This document shows positions 30,066 through 41,700 of a stretch of 64,000 bases of DNA, in pieces (position 1 is the stretch's first letter; each line of letters starts with the position of its first letter). The translations under genes and the position numbers were made by a program. The DNA is from Halocaridina rubra (taxonomy: Eukaryota; Arthropoda; Malacostraca; Decapoda; Atyidae). Location: NCBI GenBank assembly GCA_037179515.1, contig JAXCGZ010019183.1, positions 21,963-85,962 of the forward strand, read 5' to 3'. The notes under the pieces are model-generated. The model saw nothing but the letters and a program-made list of their open reading frames with translations. It made no database searches and was not told the origin of the DNA.

Positions 30066-30830
30066 TTGATATACCTATATACCTTCATTATTTTTTATCG
30101 TGAGATTGATGCCTTCTTGATAGATTGAATTTCAATGATTAAATCAAATGAACATAATTTTTTTTGTTAAGAATAGAGATTCATTAGTATTTTTTTCAGT
30201 TTCGATTAGTTTATTCACAATGATCTTGCTTCTTTAAATTGTTATCAGATGTTATTTAATTTTAATATTTTTATCTTAGTTTTTTAGTTAAGTCTTTCAT
30301 GTTTGCATTTATATTATTTCATTTTTGTGTTTGCATTTTCAGTCATGTTCTGGAAAGTAACGGATTACCATTTAGAAGTTTGCTTGTAAACCTAGAGCAT
30401 AAATTTGTAGGTGTGGTTTGATGAACATAGCCATATTAGCTGTTCAGTTCTTTATGCTTTTAATTTGAAATTTGGAAAAAGTTAAAAAGTTTTTTTTTCA
30501 TGTTAAAATATAGTGTTAATTGTAGACCAGAGAGGCAGGCATTATTTTCAGGATTACGACACGGTGAGCTACAGTATATACTGTCTCAGGATGGTTGAAA
30601 TTACTCTCAATTGTATTGTCTGATTTAGTTAGCTGCATCTTTTCCAGTTAATATTAGAGTTTTACGATAAACATGTACAATATTGGCTTTTTGAAATTCG
30701 AGGTTTTAGATGTTCTCTTTCACAGTTGGGCTCACACATCTACTAATGGACTCATTGAACCAGTTGAATTGGCTGGAACTACCACGTGATAAATTTGCTT
30801 ATCATGCTTGCTAATCATGATATTAGTATA
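30066..30830 (+). other. Nanos 3' flank, probable 3'UTR
   Basis: AT-rich sequence without open frames follows the Nanos stop. An ATTAAA lies near 30,137, but the real cleavage site cannot be set from sequence. From here to 35,741 only repeats were recognised. Confidence 0.4.
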
Positions 30831-30834
30831 TTAC

Positions 30835-30975
30835 CACAGTAGCTCAGTGGTTAGGATGCCTTACTTGGAAAGAGACAGCCGTAGTAAGGGCATCCAAACT
30901 TAATAGCCCAGCTCCAACCACTCAGAGTCCACCACCATTCAATCGAGAATTAATAGTGACACATGAAACGGAGAG
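30835..30975 (+). repeat. SINE family I
   Basis: ACCACAGTAGCTCAGTGGTTAG head; internal deletion at the box B region. Confidence 0.8.
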
Positions 30976-31114
30976 CAAATACAACTTAAATTTAATTGAT
31001 GCTTATTTAACCTGTGATCTGTGTAATATCACAGAAACCAAGATATATTAAATTTTTACTGTATTAAGCTTATTTCAGGTGTTTTTTTACGATTATATAT
31101 AACTTATAAAACAT

Positions 31115-31262
31115 CCGATTTTTTCCCCATTTGGGGGTAGACACAGACTGATTGAAGCTAGATAATTAAGGCTGGATGACTTTCCTATTACCCCACAGTG
31201 GTCTTGAATGCAGGTCCGTCTCCAAAGCTGAGCACTTACCAGTTATGCTACAGCTGTCCCCT
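31115..31262 (-). repeat. SINE family I, antisense
   Basis: Complete inverted copy with CTACAGCTG head complement at the right. Confidence 0.8.
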
Positions 31263-31389
31263 ATCAGGAACCATTTCTCAGTGGTAAAAAGTGATTTTAA
31301 GCATAGTGATAAGAAGGTAATGTCTAATTGTGGTACTCTTCCATAAAGTTATACTTCTTAAATTTTCACCATCACTCCTGCCCTTGATT

Positions 31390-31555
31390 TGGGGGCCACG
31401 ATAGCTCATTGGGTAGAATGCTCAACTCGGGAGGTGACAGACCTGTGTTCGATTCCACTGCTGGGCATTAGGAAGGGCGTTCAGCCTTTGTTTCCCAGTT
31501 CCAACATGTGTCCTTCCCATTTAAATGGGGAATATTAGTGATACAAAAACGGTAA
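31390..31555 (+). repeat. SINE family I
   Basis: GGGGGCCACGATAGCTCATTGG head, GTGTTCGATTCCACTGC box B. Confidence 0.85.
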
Positions 31556-31621
31556 ATTCCTGACCATGACTTACATTTTCTGTTGGAGGAAAACCACATT
31601 CATAAGTACCTGTTGGTGCTG

Positions 31622-31815
31622 GGTCATTGTGGCCGAATTGGTAGTGCACATGACTAATTCATCAGGTCATTTGTTCGAAACCTACCACTATCTGAGGGTA
31701 GAAAGGGCTTTAACTCAGGGTAGCGGTAGCACTGCCAAAATCAAAGTCTTTTTGGAAGAAGGCACCATCCTAGTCCTTAATACAAAAGGGAGTCCATGAT
31801 ATAAAACCAGATCAG
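31622..31815 (+). repeat. SINE family II
   Basis: GTGGCCGAATTGGTAGTGC head, GAGGGTAGAAAGGGC, GGAAGAAGGCACCATCCTAG and AAAACCAGATCA end. Confidence 0.75.
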
Positions 31816-32358
31816 TTAGTCCCCCATGAAAGTATTACCTAAAGTGCTACCGAGGCATTCCCATAATATCTAGGGAAAGGAAGAAGCAAAATATTAGTTC
31901 ACATTATATTTGAATTACATTCAGCAACACAACTTTGCATCTTTTACAGCTAGACTATGATATCCCTGGTTTATCTTGGTGCCTTATTGCCATGATTTTG
32001 TTATTGAGAAGTGTGTATAATTGTATAGTTTAGAGTATTTTTAAAGTTACTAGTTCGGTTGAATAACTTCACTAGATGTTTTTATTTCTGAAATTATGGA
32101 GAAGCAGCAAAATACGTTCTCTAAGAATCAGAGGCTTGTCTCTATTATTGTTTTGGATTATGTTTTCTCTACAGTGATTTTTTTTTTCCCGAGATAATGT
32201 GTTTGCCACGGTTCATAGATATGTTTTATGAACTTAGAAAAGGGCTCATTCCGATTATGAGTTTTAAGTTTGTGATTTTTTTTCTGAGAATTTGTGCTCT
32301 TCGAAGTTTAAAGATTTATTTTTACTATTTCTTTTCTAGCATAATGAGCAGTTCAAAG

Positions 32359-32364
<6 letters not shown>

Positions 32365-32453
<89 letters not shown>
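32365..32453. repeat. (AT)n microsatellite
   Basis: Pure AT run. Confidence 0.97.
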
Positions 32454-32456
<3 letters not shown>

Positions 32457-32598
32457 GTTCACAAATACGAATATTTTAGAAGAATCTTATGGTTATAACT
32501 GTGATTACTCTCTGGAAAACTCCTCTACCAGCTTCAAATGTTTTTGTTTTATAATTGTTTTGGAAATTTATCTGTTGAATCGATTAATTTTTTAATAT

Positions 32599-32703
<105 letters not shown>

Positions 32704-33534
32704 AGAAGACATTATTCTTCTCCATATGGCTCTCTGAAGTGTGTCAATAAGATTGTTGTAAGCTGATGTGCATTCAGAATATTTTCTCATTTGATATTAT
32801 TAGTTTATAGAATTATTTTTTATTCTGTAGGATGTGAAAATTCTATTGTTTTTTAGGACATCTGTTGACTAGCTATATATACCTGTGTATAATTTTGATT
32901 GCAGAAAGCTGCACTACTTTTGGTTGTCTAATTTATGTGATTGAAGGTAGTACATTTTGTTTTCTTATTTTTCTTATTTAAAATCATTAACTCTCTTATT
33001 ATTTTAATCATGAGTACTTAATATTAGGTACGTGTGACTGCTTATTTTTTTCCAAAATGTTTTGATACTGTATTTGTATTCAGTGGTAAATGACTGATAT
33101 ATTTATTCTTGTTTTATTTTAGTCATTCTCATACATTCTGAAAGGCTCTATGTTATATTTGATGTAAAATATCTTTCCTGGTGGTTCAGAATACATCTTT
33201 ATTACATTTTTGAGTAACCTTGTCATATAGTTCAAACTTGCTTAGACATACGGCCAAAAGAACCATATGCAAATTACGTGTTTATTTAGAGGATGTTTCG
33301 AGTCTGCAAAATAGCATCTACTTCGACATGACTGAGAGAAGACATACATTTTATTCGCAGAATTAAGCTTACTTGAACTCTATCATTTAGCATGGTAAGT
33401 CAGTCTCTAACCATTTACTTTGCCGACAAAGCTTTACAGTTAGTTTGCTTATACTGTATACAGTTCATTAGTCATGGTACTCAGTCTTACCAATTACTCT
33501 CCAAACTCATTACAGTGATCGGGTTTCACCTCTC

Positions 33535-33715
33535 GGACTTCCTTCTTCAGTAAGGGTTGGGACAGTGCCTCCTTGTGGATGACAGGTTTTGGCATTGTGT
33601 GAGTGTTACCCTGAGTGAATGTCTTTTCTAACCTCAGACCGAGGCAAGTCTCTATCCGACAACTTGATGAATCCTAGTCGCATGCTGTCCCACCCAACAA
33701 CAGCGGCCACAAGAG
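33535..33715 (-). repeat. SINE family II, antisense
   Basis: The reverse strand shows TGTGGCCGCTGTTGTTGGG, GGTCTGAGGTTAGAAAAGAC and AGGAGGCACTGTCCCAACCC in family order. Confidence 0.65.
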
Positions 33716-34146
33716 CTTCACAGTAAGTTATACAATATACTGTATTCAGATAATTCTTACGTTCACATTGACACATGGAGAGTTCTGTCACTAAATTTTT
33801 TAGGTTGTATGTGATTACTGTATAGAATTACTAAATTTGCTTTATGTATAGAGGTTCTGCCCCCTTTTGACCACTTATCTTTCAAATTATTGTCAAACCT
33901 TCCATCGTGTAGGCAGACTACCACTAATACATCTAGTTTTCCCTTGTGCATCTATGTATTTTACTGTTTTCAAGTCAGCCAATAACTTTCACCAGGACCA
34001 CATTCTTTCACTCATTTTATGCATAATGGCGTGTAGGCCTATCATTTTATTGTGAAGGACGTGTAGGCCTCATTTTATTCTAAAGGCATACAGGCCTTTT
34101 TATTTTATCAATAACGATTGCTATATGGGAATGTTGCAAAAGTTTT

Positions 34147-34149
<3 letters not shown>

Positions 34150-34205
<56 letters not shown>
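34150..34205. repeat. (AT)n microsatellite
   Basis: Pure AT run. Confidence 0.95.
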
Positions 34206-34208
<3 letters not shown>

Positions 34209-34539
34209 CTTCTTTCTTTGGCAGTTAATGTGAATACTAATAATAACGTAATCTAACGCAAGAGTAATAAATAATTATATCACCAAATCATCGAGGAGCC
34301 GTTACACAGCCATTCTACTGGAATACAACACTGTGACGTCGTCATCGACTGCAATTTGAAAATGTAAATTTACTTGCCCAAACTCAATAGCACATTGAAC
34401 AAGGTAAGAAGTTTATTTTTTTTCAATATTTGAGTGAATTATTAAAGCCTTTAAATGATCACCCGTGATGAATATAACCAAGTAGTGCCATTTTAATATG
34501 GTTCATGACCTTCGGACCCCATTTTAACAAGAGAGTCTG

Positions 34540-35070
34540 CCCCTCTCTTTTTCCACCACTGTATTTCACCCTTGTATTCCTCCTTCAATTGCTTGCAATC
34601 CTATTCTCCCTCCTCACCTCCCAATTAATTTAAATCCCATCCCTCCCCCTTTCCCAAATACCAATTCCTTCCAGTTCTCCTCCCAGTTCCTTCCAATACT
34701 CCTCCCAGTTCCTTCCAATACTTTTCCTCCCACTTTCCCAGTTCTTTCAAATCCTAAGCCTCCTAAATTTCCACTCATGTTCCATATCTTCTCCCCCAAT
34801 TCCTTCAAATTCTATTTCTTTGTCTCCCAAGCCCTTGCAATCCTCTTCCTCACTACCTTCTACCAGTCCTGTTCCTCCCCCTCCTGTATTTGCTTCCAGT
34901 CCTATTCCTCTTCCACCTCCCAGTTCATTCCTTTCCTATTCCTTCCTCTCCTACCTCCCAGTTTATTCCTTTCCTATTCCTTCCTCTCCTACCTCCCAGT
35001 TCATCCCTTTCCTATTCCTTTCTCTCATTCTCAGTTCCTTCCAATTCTGTTCCTTCTTCGTTCCTATGTT
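34540..35070. repeat. Pyrimidine-rich minisatellite-like tract
   Basis: The plus strand is overwhelmingly C and T, with repeated CCTCCCAGTTCCTTCCAAT units on the left and TCCTATTCCTTCCTCTCCTA units on the right. Open frames in three phases are by-products of the bias. Confidence 0.8.
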
Positions 35071-35514
35071 AACATTCTGAATTGGGTTAAGAATGTTCAC
35101 TTGCTGTTAACAGGTTTCTTTCTCTCTTTCTGTTTCAATTATAAGATATGCTAAGCTTGAGACTTCATGGTTTTTCTGCTCTTGGCGAACTCCTATATAT
35201 GCCAGTATTCAAAATGCCTAGTAACGTGTATTTCTACCTTATTCAAGCTATACATTATTCCTTCAGTATCCTTACCTTAGTATTGTGACAGCAATCGTAA
35301 CTTTACTTAGCTAGACAGATTGAACTAGCAAAGTGCTCTATATGTCTTAGAGGGGGATATTTGATTTGGGGTTAATATAACTTAGTTTTTCCATTTTTTC
35401 AGTCATGCCTCACATTTGCTTAGAACACTTTCCGAACTGCCAAAGGAGTTTCAAAGTTGTGAATTGTGCTAGGCATGTCATTTAGTGTAGACCACAAACT
35501 ACGAGGGTTGAATG

Positions 35515-35705
35515 TTTGTGTCATGTATTTTCAAGATCCTAGTAGTCTGCACGACTTTGATTTGTCAGGTCATTGGTTTGAGTCCTTTGAGGTTAGAAAG
35601 GGCATCCACTCAGGATTGCAGTTGCACTTGTCAAACAAAAGTTCTTCGAAAGAAGGCAATGTCTTAGCCTTTAATAGAAAAGAGTCCGTGACACATAATT
35701 AGATC
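35515..35705 (+). repeat. SINE family II
   Basis: TCAGGTCATTGGTTTGAGTCC, GGTTAGAAAGGGCATCCACTC and AAAGAGTCCGTGACA blocks. Confidence 0.7.
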
Positions 35706-35741
35706 ATTCGGATGTGTGTAAAATCTATTTTTATATTTCAG

Positions 35742-38700
35742 AGGAACTCATATTCTGGAGATAGCATGAGTTGCAGATGTGATCAGAGATGACACATGCA
35801 GTAGAAATTAATAAGGATAATATTGAATTATGGAAATCTTTTATTGCCAAGTCGTTAAAGCTTCTAGATATATACAGAAGCCTTCTTGACACTTACGTAC
35901 TGGTAAGCGATTTTCCTTTTGGAGAATGAAGAATATTTCAGTCTTGGTGCTGTTGTATATATACTTGAAAAAATAAAGTTATTGACTTTCCCAAACTTTT
36001 GTTTGTTAAAATGGTCAGCATTTGGTTTAAAGTATGAGAGTACTAAAAGTTATTAGTCATGTATTAACATATATATTTTTGAACAGATTCATAGCTGATT
36101 CTATATATAGCTTATATGACTTGATTTCATTGTCATTTTGTGCTCCTCCTTTATTACATTATTCCATTTACATATTATTTATGCTGATAATAAAGTATTG
36201 TAGTTACATATAACAGTACGTACTGAAAAATATAAGTAAAATATTGCAGAATATATTCATAAGCCAAGGTGAAATGTGAAAGTTATTGCTTAGGGAGTTT
36301 AGTTTCCAGGGCTTCTTGCAGTTTCTTTATTATCGTATTTCCTATGTAAACAAACTGCAAAGAAAGTCATAGTGACATTTTGAGATATTTAGTAGCAGTA
36401 TAAAACATATGGTTTCACTTTCAGGATTTTTTCACTGAAGACTTATGGAGCTGCATAGATCCTAAGTGGAGTGGTGTTTTTGAATTATTGTCACCAAAAC
36501 AGCTGGCAGAGTTTCTCTCAAAGGATGAAATACTCAAGTATAATGATTTTTCATATTCCCTTATAGTGATATGTACCGTCTTAAATATCCTTAAATTAGC
36601 TAGTAACCTTTGAATTGGATATAATCATATACTCTTTATGTCTTCAGAAAATTTCTTAATTCTGGAATTATGATGTTATTCAACTGTTGCCCTTCCAAAT
36701 TCAGTGGTATATCTTAAAGATAAACTAACAGGAACTAGAATAAATTGATGCCACTAGTGTCTCTTTCCTATCATATACAAAAATAAGCAATGAATTTTGC
36801 ATTGTATTGATGACAAAGAATCTTAAATCAGTTCTTGAATACGGTAAGAATAAGTATTGTTCCTGGACAACAGTAGCGTGATGGTTAGAGCATCTAACTC
36901 TGGAAGTGGCAGACCTACAATAGAGCTTACTTAAGGGCGTTTGGAAGGGTATCCAACCTCAGTTCCCCAGCTCCAAATTTGTGTCCACCCCCATAATTGT
37001 TAATGGGGATTAATAGTTACACATACAATGGCAAATTAGAATTTGCAAGCATTGTTCTAACATTTTAGTTTTTAATGAAATACACCATACAGCAATTTGA
37101 TTTGCAGAACAGAGAGAGTTTGGCCACTGTCTCTTCTAGCATTACGAGCCTCTGCGTTTACATATGCTTTACCAAGAAAACCTATTGTAAACGACTCCCT
37201 GTTTTTAGACTATTTAAATAAATGCCATCAGTCCAGTGCTTTGAGAGACACTCCAAGATCTGATGGGGATACTGGTGAAAGTAACAGCAAGAGTGATAGT
37301 ACTTATTTAACATCAGAAAATGCTGAGAATTGTGGATTCGAGATGGTAGATCATGTAGACCATACTGTTGCAGTTAGCGATGAAATAGATGCTCCCTCAT
37401 TTGGAACACAGAATGCTAAAAATTTGCATGATATGCATCCTCTTCACAAAGTAGAAGTATCTTGGGGAGATGCAGTCTCCGAGTTAAGTCCTGGTAAGGG
37501 ATCATTACAAAATTTATGTTTTAACATTTGATTATGTGATTCCATCAAGTACTTTAAAAAATTCTGTACATTCCATAAATCTTTTTTGTAATTTATTGCA
37601 TATTTGATAAGTAAATAAAAATATGCAAAAAAGTCTGATTAGTGAGCTTGTGTGGATTTTGAAGGGCTAAATGTTGAGGAAACTATTTGGCTTTTGCCAA
37701 CGGAATATTATGAGTCTTAGAAATTTATGAATGAAACGAAACTTCGTCTTGGTCATTATATAAGTAACTTAGATGAGTGATGTGTAAATGAAGTGATGGT
37801 ATTAGTGAAGTGTGACTTAATTGTTTTTGATGCTTAAGTATAATATAGAGTGAATCTAGTGACACCTTTAATGTTGCTACCCTTTGAGGGAGGGGGGCTA
37901 GAATACTTCCTCTGTGTTCCCCTGCGTGTCATAAGAGTCAACTGAATGGGGCGGAGCAAGGTCACTGGGAATCCCCTCCTCTGTATATTTTCTTCCCAAA
38001 GAGTTGCAGTATTTTACCTAGCACCCGTAGTTAACATTGTTGGAGACAATATTAAGTAAATTAGTTGTTTCTCTCAGTTGAAGCAAGACACCATCATCTT
38101 TTTCAGAAGGAGGACAACACAAATTGTTGCAACACGTGTTCCGACGTCATCTCAAACCCAAAAAGCAGCACGAAATTGCTCGATTGGCGTATATTGCTGC
38201 AAAAGTTGCTCACATTGCTTGCAATGATATTCTTGTCGACGTGGGATCAGGACAAGGCCATCTATCGAGGTTTCTTGCATATGGACATAGTGTGAGAATC
38301 GTGTGTTTGGAGGCACAAGATGAGTTTATCAAAGGTGCAAAGTAAGTAGTTCTTGGTATGTGATTATTTAGATATATTTAGTCATACATGACTAAGTGTC
38401 TCACTATATAATAATTATTATTGTTAAATACATTCATTGATTATCTAGTTCAGTATAGCTTGTTCTGTATTCTCACTTTCAGAAACATCAATTGTCAGAC
38501 CAGATATCCAATAAAACATTGTTTAGTTTTTCTCTTTATTCCTCAGAAAACTTATATTGTGGCTTTTAATTTGTTGGAAAAGTTTACATATATATATATT
38601 TTTTCACAGTACATAAGAATTATACCGTAATTTAATGTTAAAAAATATATATTATATTGCTTTTAGACACTTCATTCAACACTGTAATATTACTATATAC

Positions 38701-41700
38701 TTTCAGATTAATTGCATAGTTTACAAATCAGAAAAATTAGCGTATGCTTGGCTTTGATTTAAATAAAAATTTACACAAATTAGAAAATATTCGCAGTTGT
38801 CTTTAATATAAGAATAATTTACGCAAATTAAAAAATTCACGTACTTCATGTATGTTCTTTAAGAAAATTATACCTTTTGTATTTGTCTTTTAAAATCTTA
38901 TTCACAAATTAGAAAAACTTTTTGTATGTGTCTTAAAGAAAATTTACTCAAAGGAGAATAAATTATGCATATTAGTCATTAATTGAGGAAAATGTAACAA
39001 ATCATAACAAAATTCACGTATATATGTTCTTATTTCTAGGAAATTTGACCATCAGCTAGAGACGGCAATTGAAAAGATGAAGAGGAGCGCAAAGTATGGG
39101 GTGACTTTTCATCTACCTCTTGCTCCAAGACATGCCGTTTGTCATTTAGATGTTGATATGGATCCTTTAATTTTTGAAGAGGTACGTTTGATATTTTAAC
39201 TTTGAGCTACAAATAAGAATTAACTCTATTTTACTTGTGGATTAATATCTGGTAATAAAGGAAGTAATTTAGGGGACTGCAGTAGTGCAGTGTTTAGAGT
39301 ACTCAACCCCAAGGGTTACAGACCCATGTTCCAGCCTACTGTTGGGTATTAGGAAGGACATCTAATCATAGTATCCCAGTTCCACATTGTCTGTGTCCAC
39401 CCCCATAATTGGGATTAATAGTGATATATAAAACCATAAAAGAAAGATATATAAATTGAAGGAAGGAATCCCTCTACTCCTTAGCCGTAATCCCATTCTT
39501 AAATTCATTCAATCCCCAATAATTTAATCCCTAAATATAGGCTTCATCCACCACCAGATGGCTATAATTGCCAAAAATACTGAAGGTATGAAAAAAGTTG
39601 TGCGTGACCCGTTAGAAAGTCAAGGAGCTAATAGGAGTTAACATGGTAGATTGTCTTCTGTTGAATATGTGTGCTTTGACTCAGCCAGCCCCCCTTGCAA
39701 AAGGGGGTATTGGTCATAGGTGGGGCAAGCATAGCATAACAAGAATCCTGTGGAACATTAAGAGAAGAGAAGAGTGTATGTAAACACAACCGCAAAGTTG
39801 AAAAAATAGCGTATTGTTAAGACTGTAAAGTGATGAATCAAGCTAAGAAACAATGACAGTGACTTAGACCATAAAAATAAAGTGAATTTGATTTATGCAA
39901 CTTTGATTTACATACGATTTTACCTTCTCCAGTAAATAGCAATTGAGAAGCAACCAGAAGAAGAAATTTAACAATGAATGGAAATAGATTACATTCTATT
40001 GCATCCCTCTTGTAATTTGTTTCCTCATACAGCATTTTCTGATTGATATGAAATTAATGATGAGACGGATCCTGTGCTCAATTTGCATGCTTTACCCAAA
40101 CCCCTAGGAAATTTCTTGAACTTTCCTCTTACTCACTCCGTGGAACAGTCCTCTGAAGTAATTTTATATCCTGAGGATCAAGTGTTTTTTCAGCCTGCTT
40201 ACATCCATTCCACTACAGCTCCGAAGAAAGGTCACTGCCAACCCCATGCTTTCCCACAGAGCTCTCAGGGACTGTATGTTTTGTTGATGGTGTATGTGGT
40301 TGTGTATGCTGTTGCTCATGATGCAATTAGATCTAAAAATGGTGTAATCAAGAAGCTGTCAAAGTTGTCAGAGCTAGTAGGAAACAGTGACACTGCTCGT
40401 TCTCTTGCAATCCCTATGCAATGTTTTGCATTTATGTTTCATAACAATGCAGGCCAGTGATTTCATAGTATGCTTTCATGAAATAGACCATTCCAATTAA
40501 ACATTTTATTTCTTTAGCATCCTTACACGTGGTCCCACTCTGCAATCTGTCCCCACCTCTTAACTATCAGATTCATATCTGTCTACTTATAACTACTACT
40601 ACTTCATCATTTCATGGCATTTCGATATTACCTTAAGCTTTCTTTGTCTTTCCTTCACAGTAACGCTTTGCGTAGTTTTCTTAGGGAAAATTATGAAGTA
40701 TATCTCTCTTCCAGTATGTTAAGTGCAATTTTGAATGATATTGCTCTAGACATTGGATACATGTATATGCAGATACATTTGCCACTTTTAGGCTGTATAA
40801 TGCCTATACAGTTACTCTGTCATTTTTTTTTTAAAGATTTTAAGGAACCATCATCCATTCAGAGACTGCGGTAGTGCAGTGGCAGCATGGCAGCCAGACT
40901 TGATCCTCCAGCACCAGTCTCTTTGTGTCCACCCCCATATTATGGATTAATAATAACACATAAACCATTAAATAGTACTTTACTTCTACCAACTGTAATT
41001 ACTGATGTTGTAATTGTTGCAGGTGGTGAAAAACACTTGGCCAGAATTAGATTCCAGAGTGGAAACGTGTGGACTTTTGGGCCTTCATACCTGCGGAAAT
41101 TTAGCAGCAACTTTACTTCGTCTTTTTACTCATTTACCCACGTGTCAAGCAGTTATATCAGTCGGTTGCTGTTATATGAAGCTAAATGAAAACTGGTCGG
41201 TAAATACTATTTTAAGTTGGGTACTGTGATCTAGGAAATTATTATTAATGCTGGGAATTTTTTTTATTAATGCTGGAAATTTTGTTAAAGCTGAATAAAG
41301 TTTTGCTTTGTTAATATTACAAGGTACTGTAAATTATATTTTTCAGTCTGTTCCCAAGTACTGTACTGTATAGTAGGTACTGCTTTAAAATATCTTTATA
41401 ACTATTTATCTAGAAATATGTGTTTTTACAAAATTATGATATCAGTACCATACTCTATATCTACCTCTACCCCTACCCGTGAAGAACATGGACTGCCATC
41501 AGCATTCTTGCTAATGTTGACACCTGGTGACTGCTATGGGGCACGTCAGTTGCATGTTGAATGGCCTGTAGATATACTGTACAAGCAGCAAAGCAGAAAT
41601 GGGATATCCGGGACTGTAAAGACCGCACAAGCGAATGTTTAACAAACTGATTGTGTACCCGACTGACATTTAAGACTGCTCTGCTTAGCTCTGGAGGGCA

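Noticed and set aside
34777..35154. 125-codon Ser/Phe/Pro-rich frame in the pyrimidine tract
   Set aside because: Three overlapping frames are open because of composition; no conserved motif or splice context.
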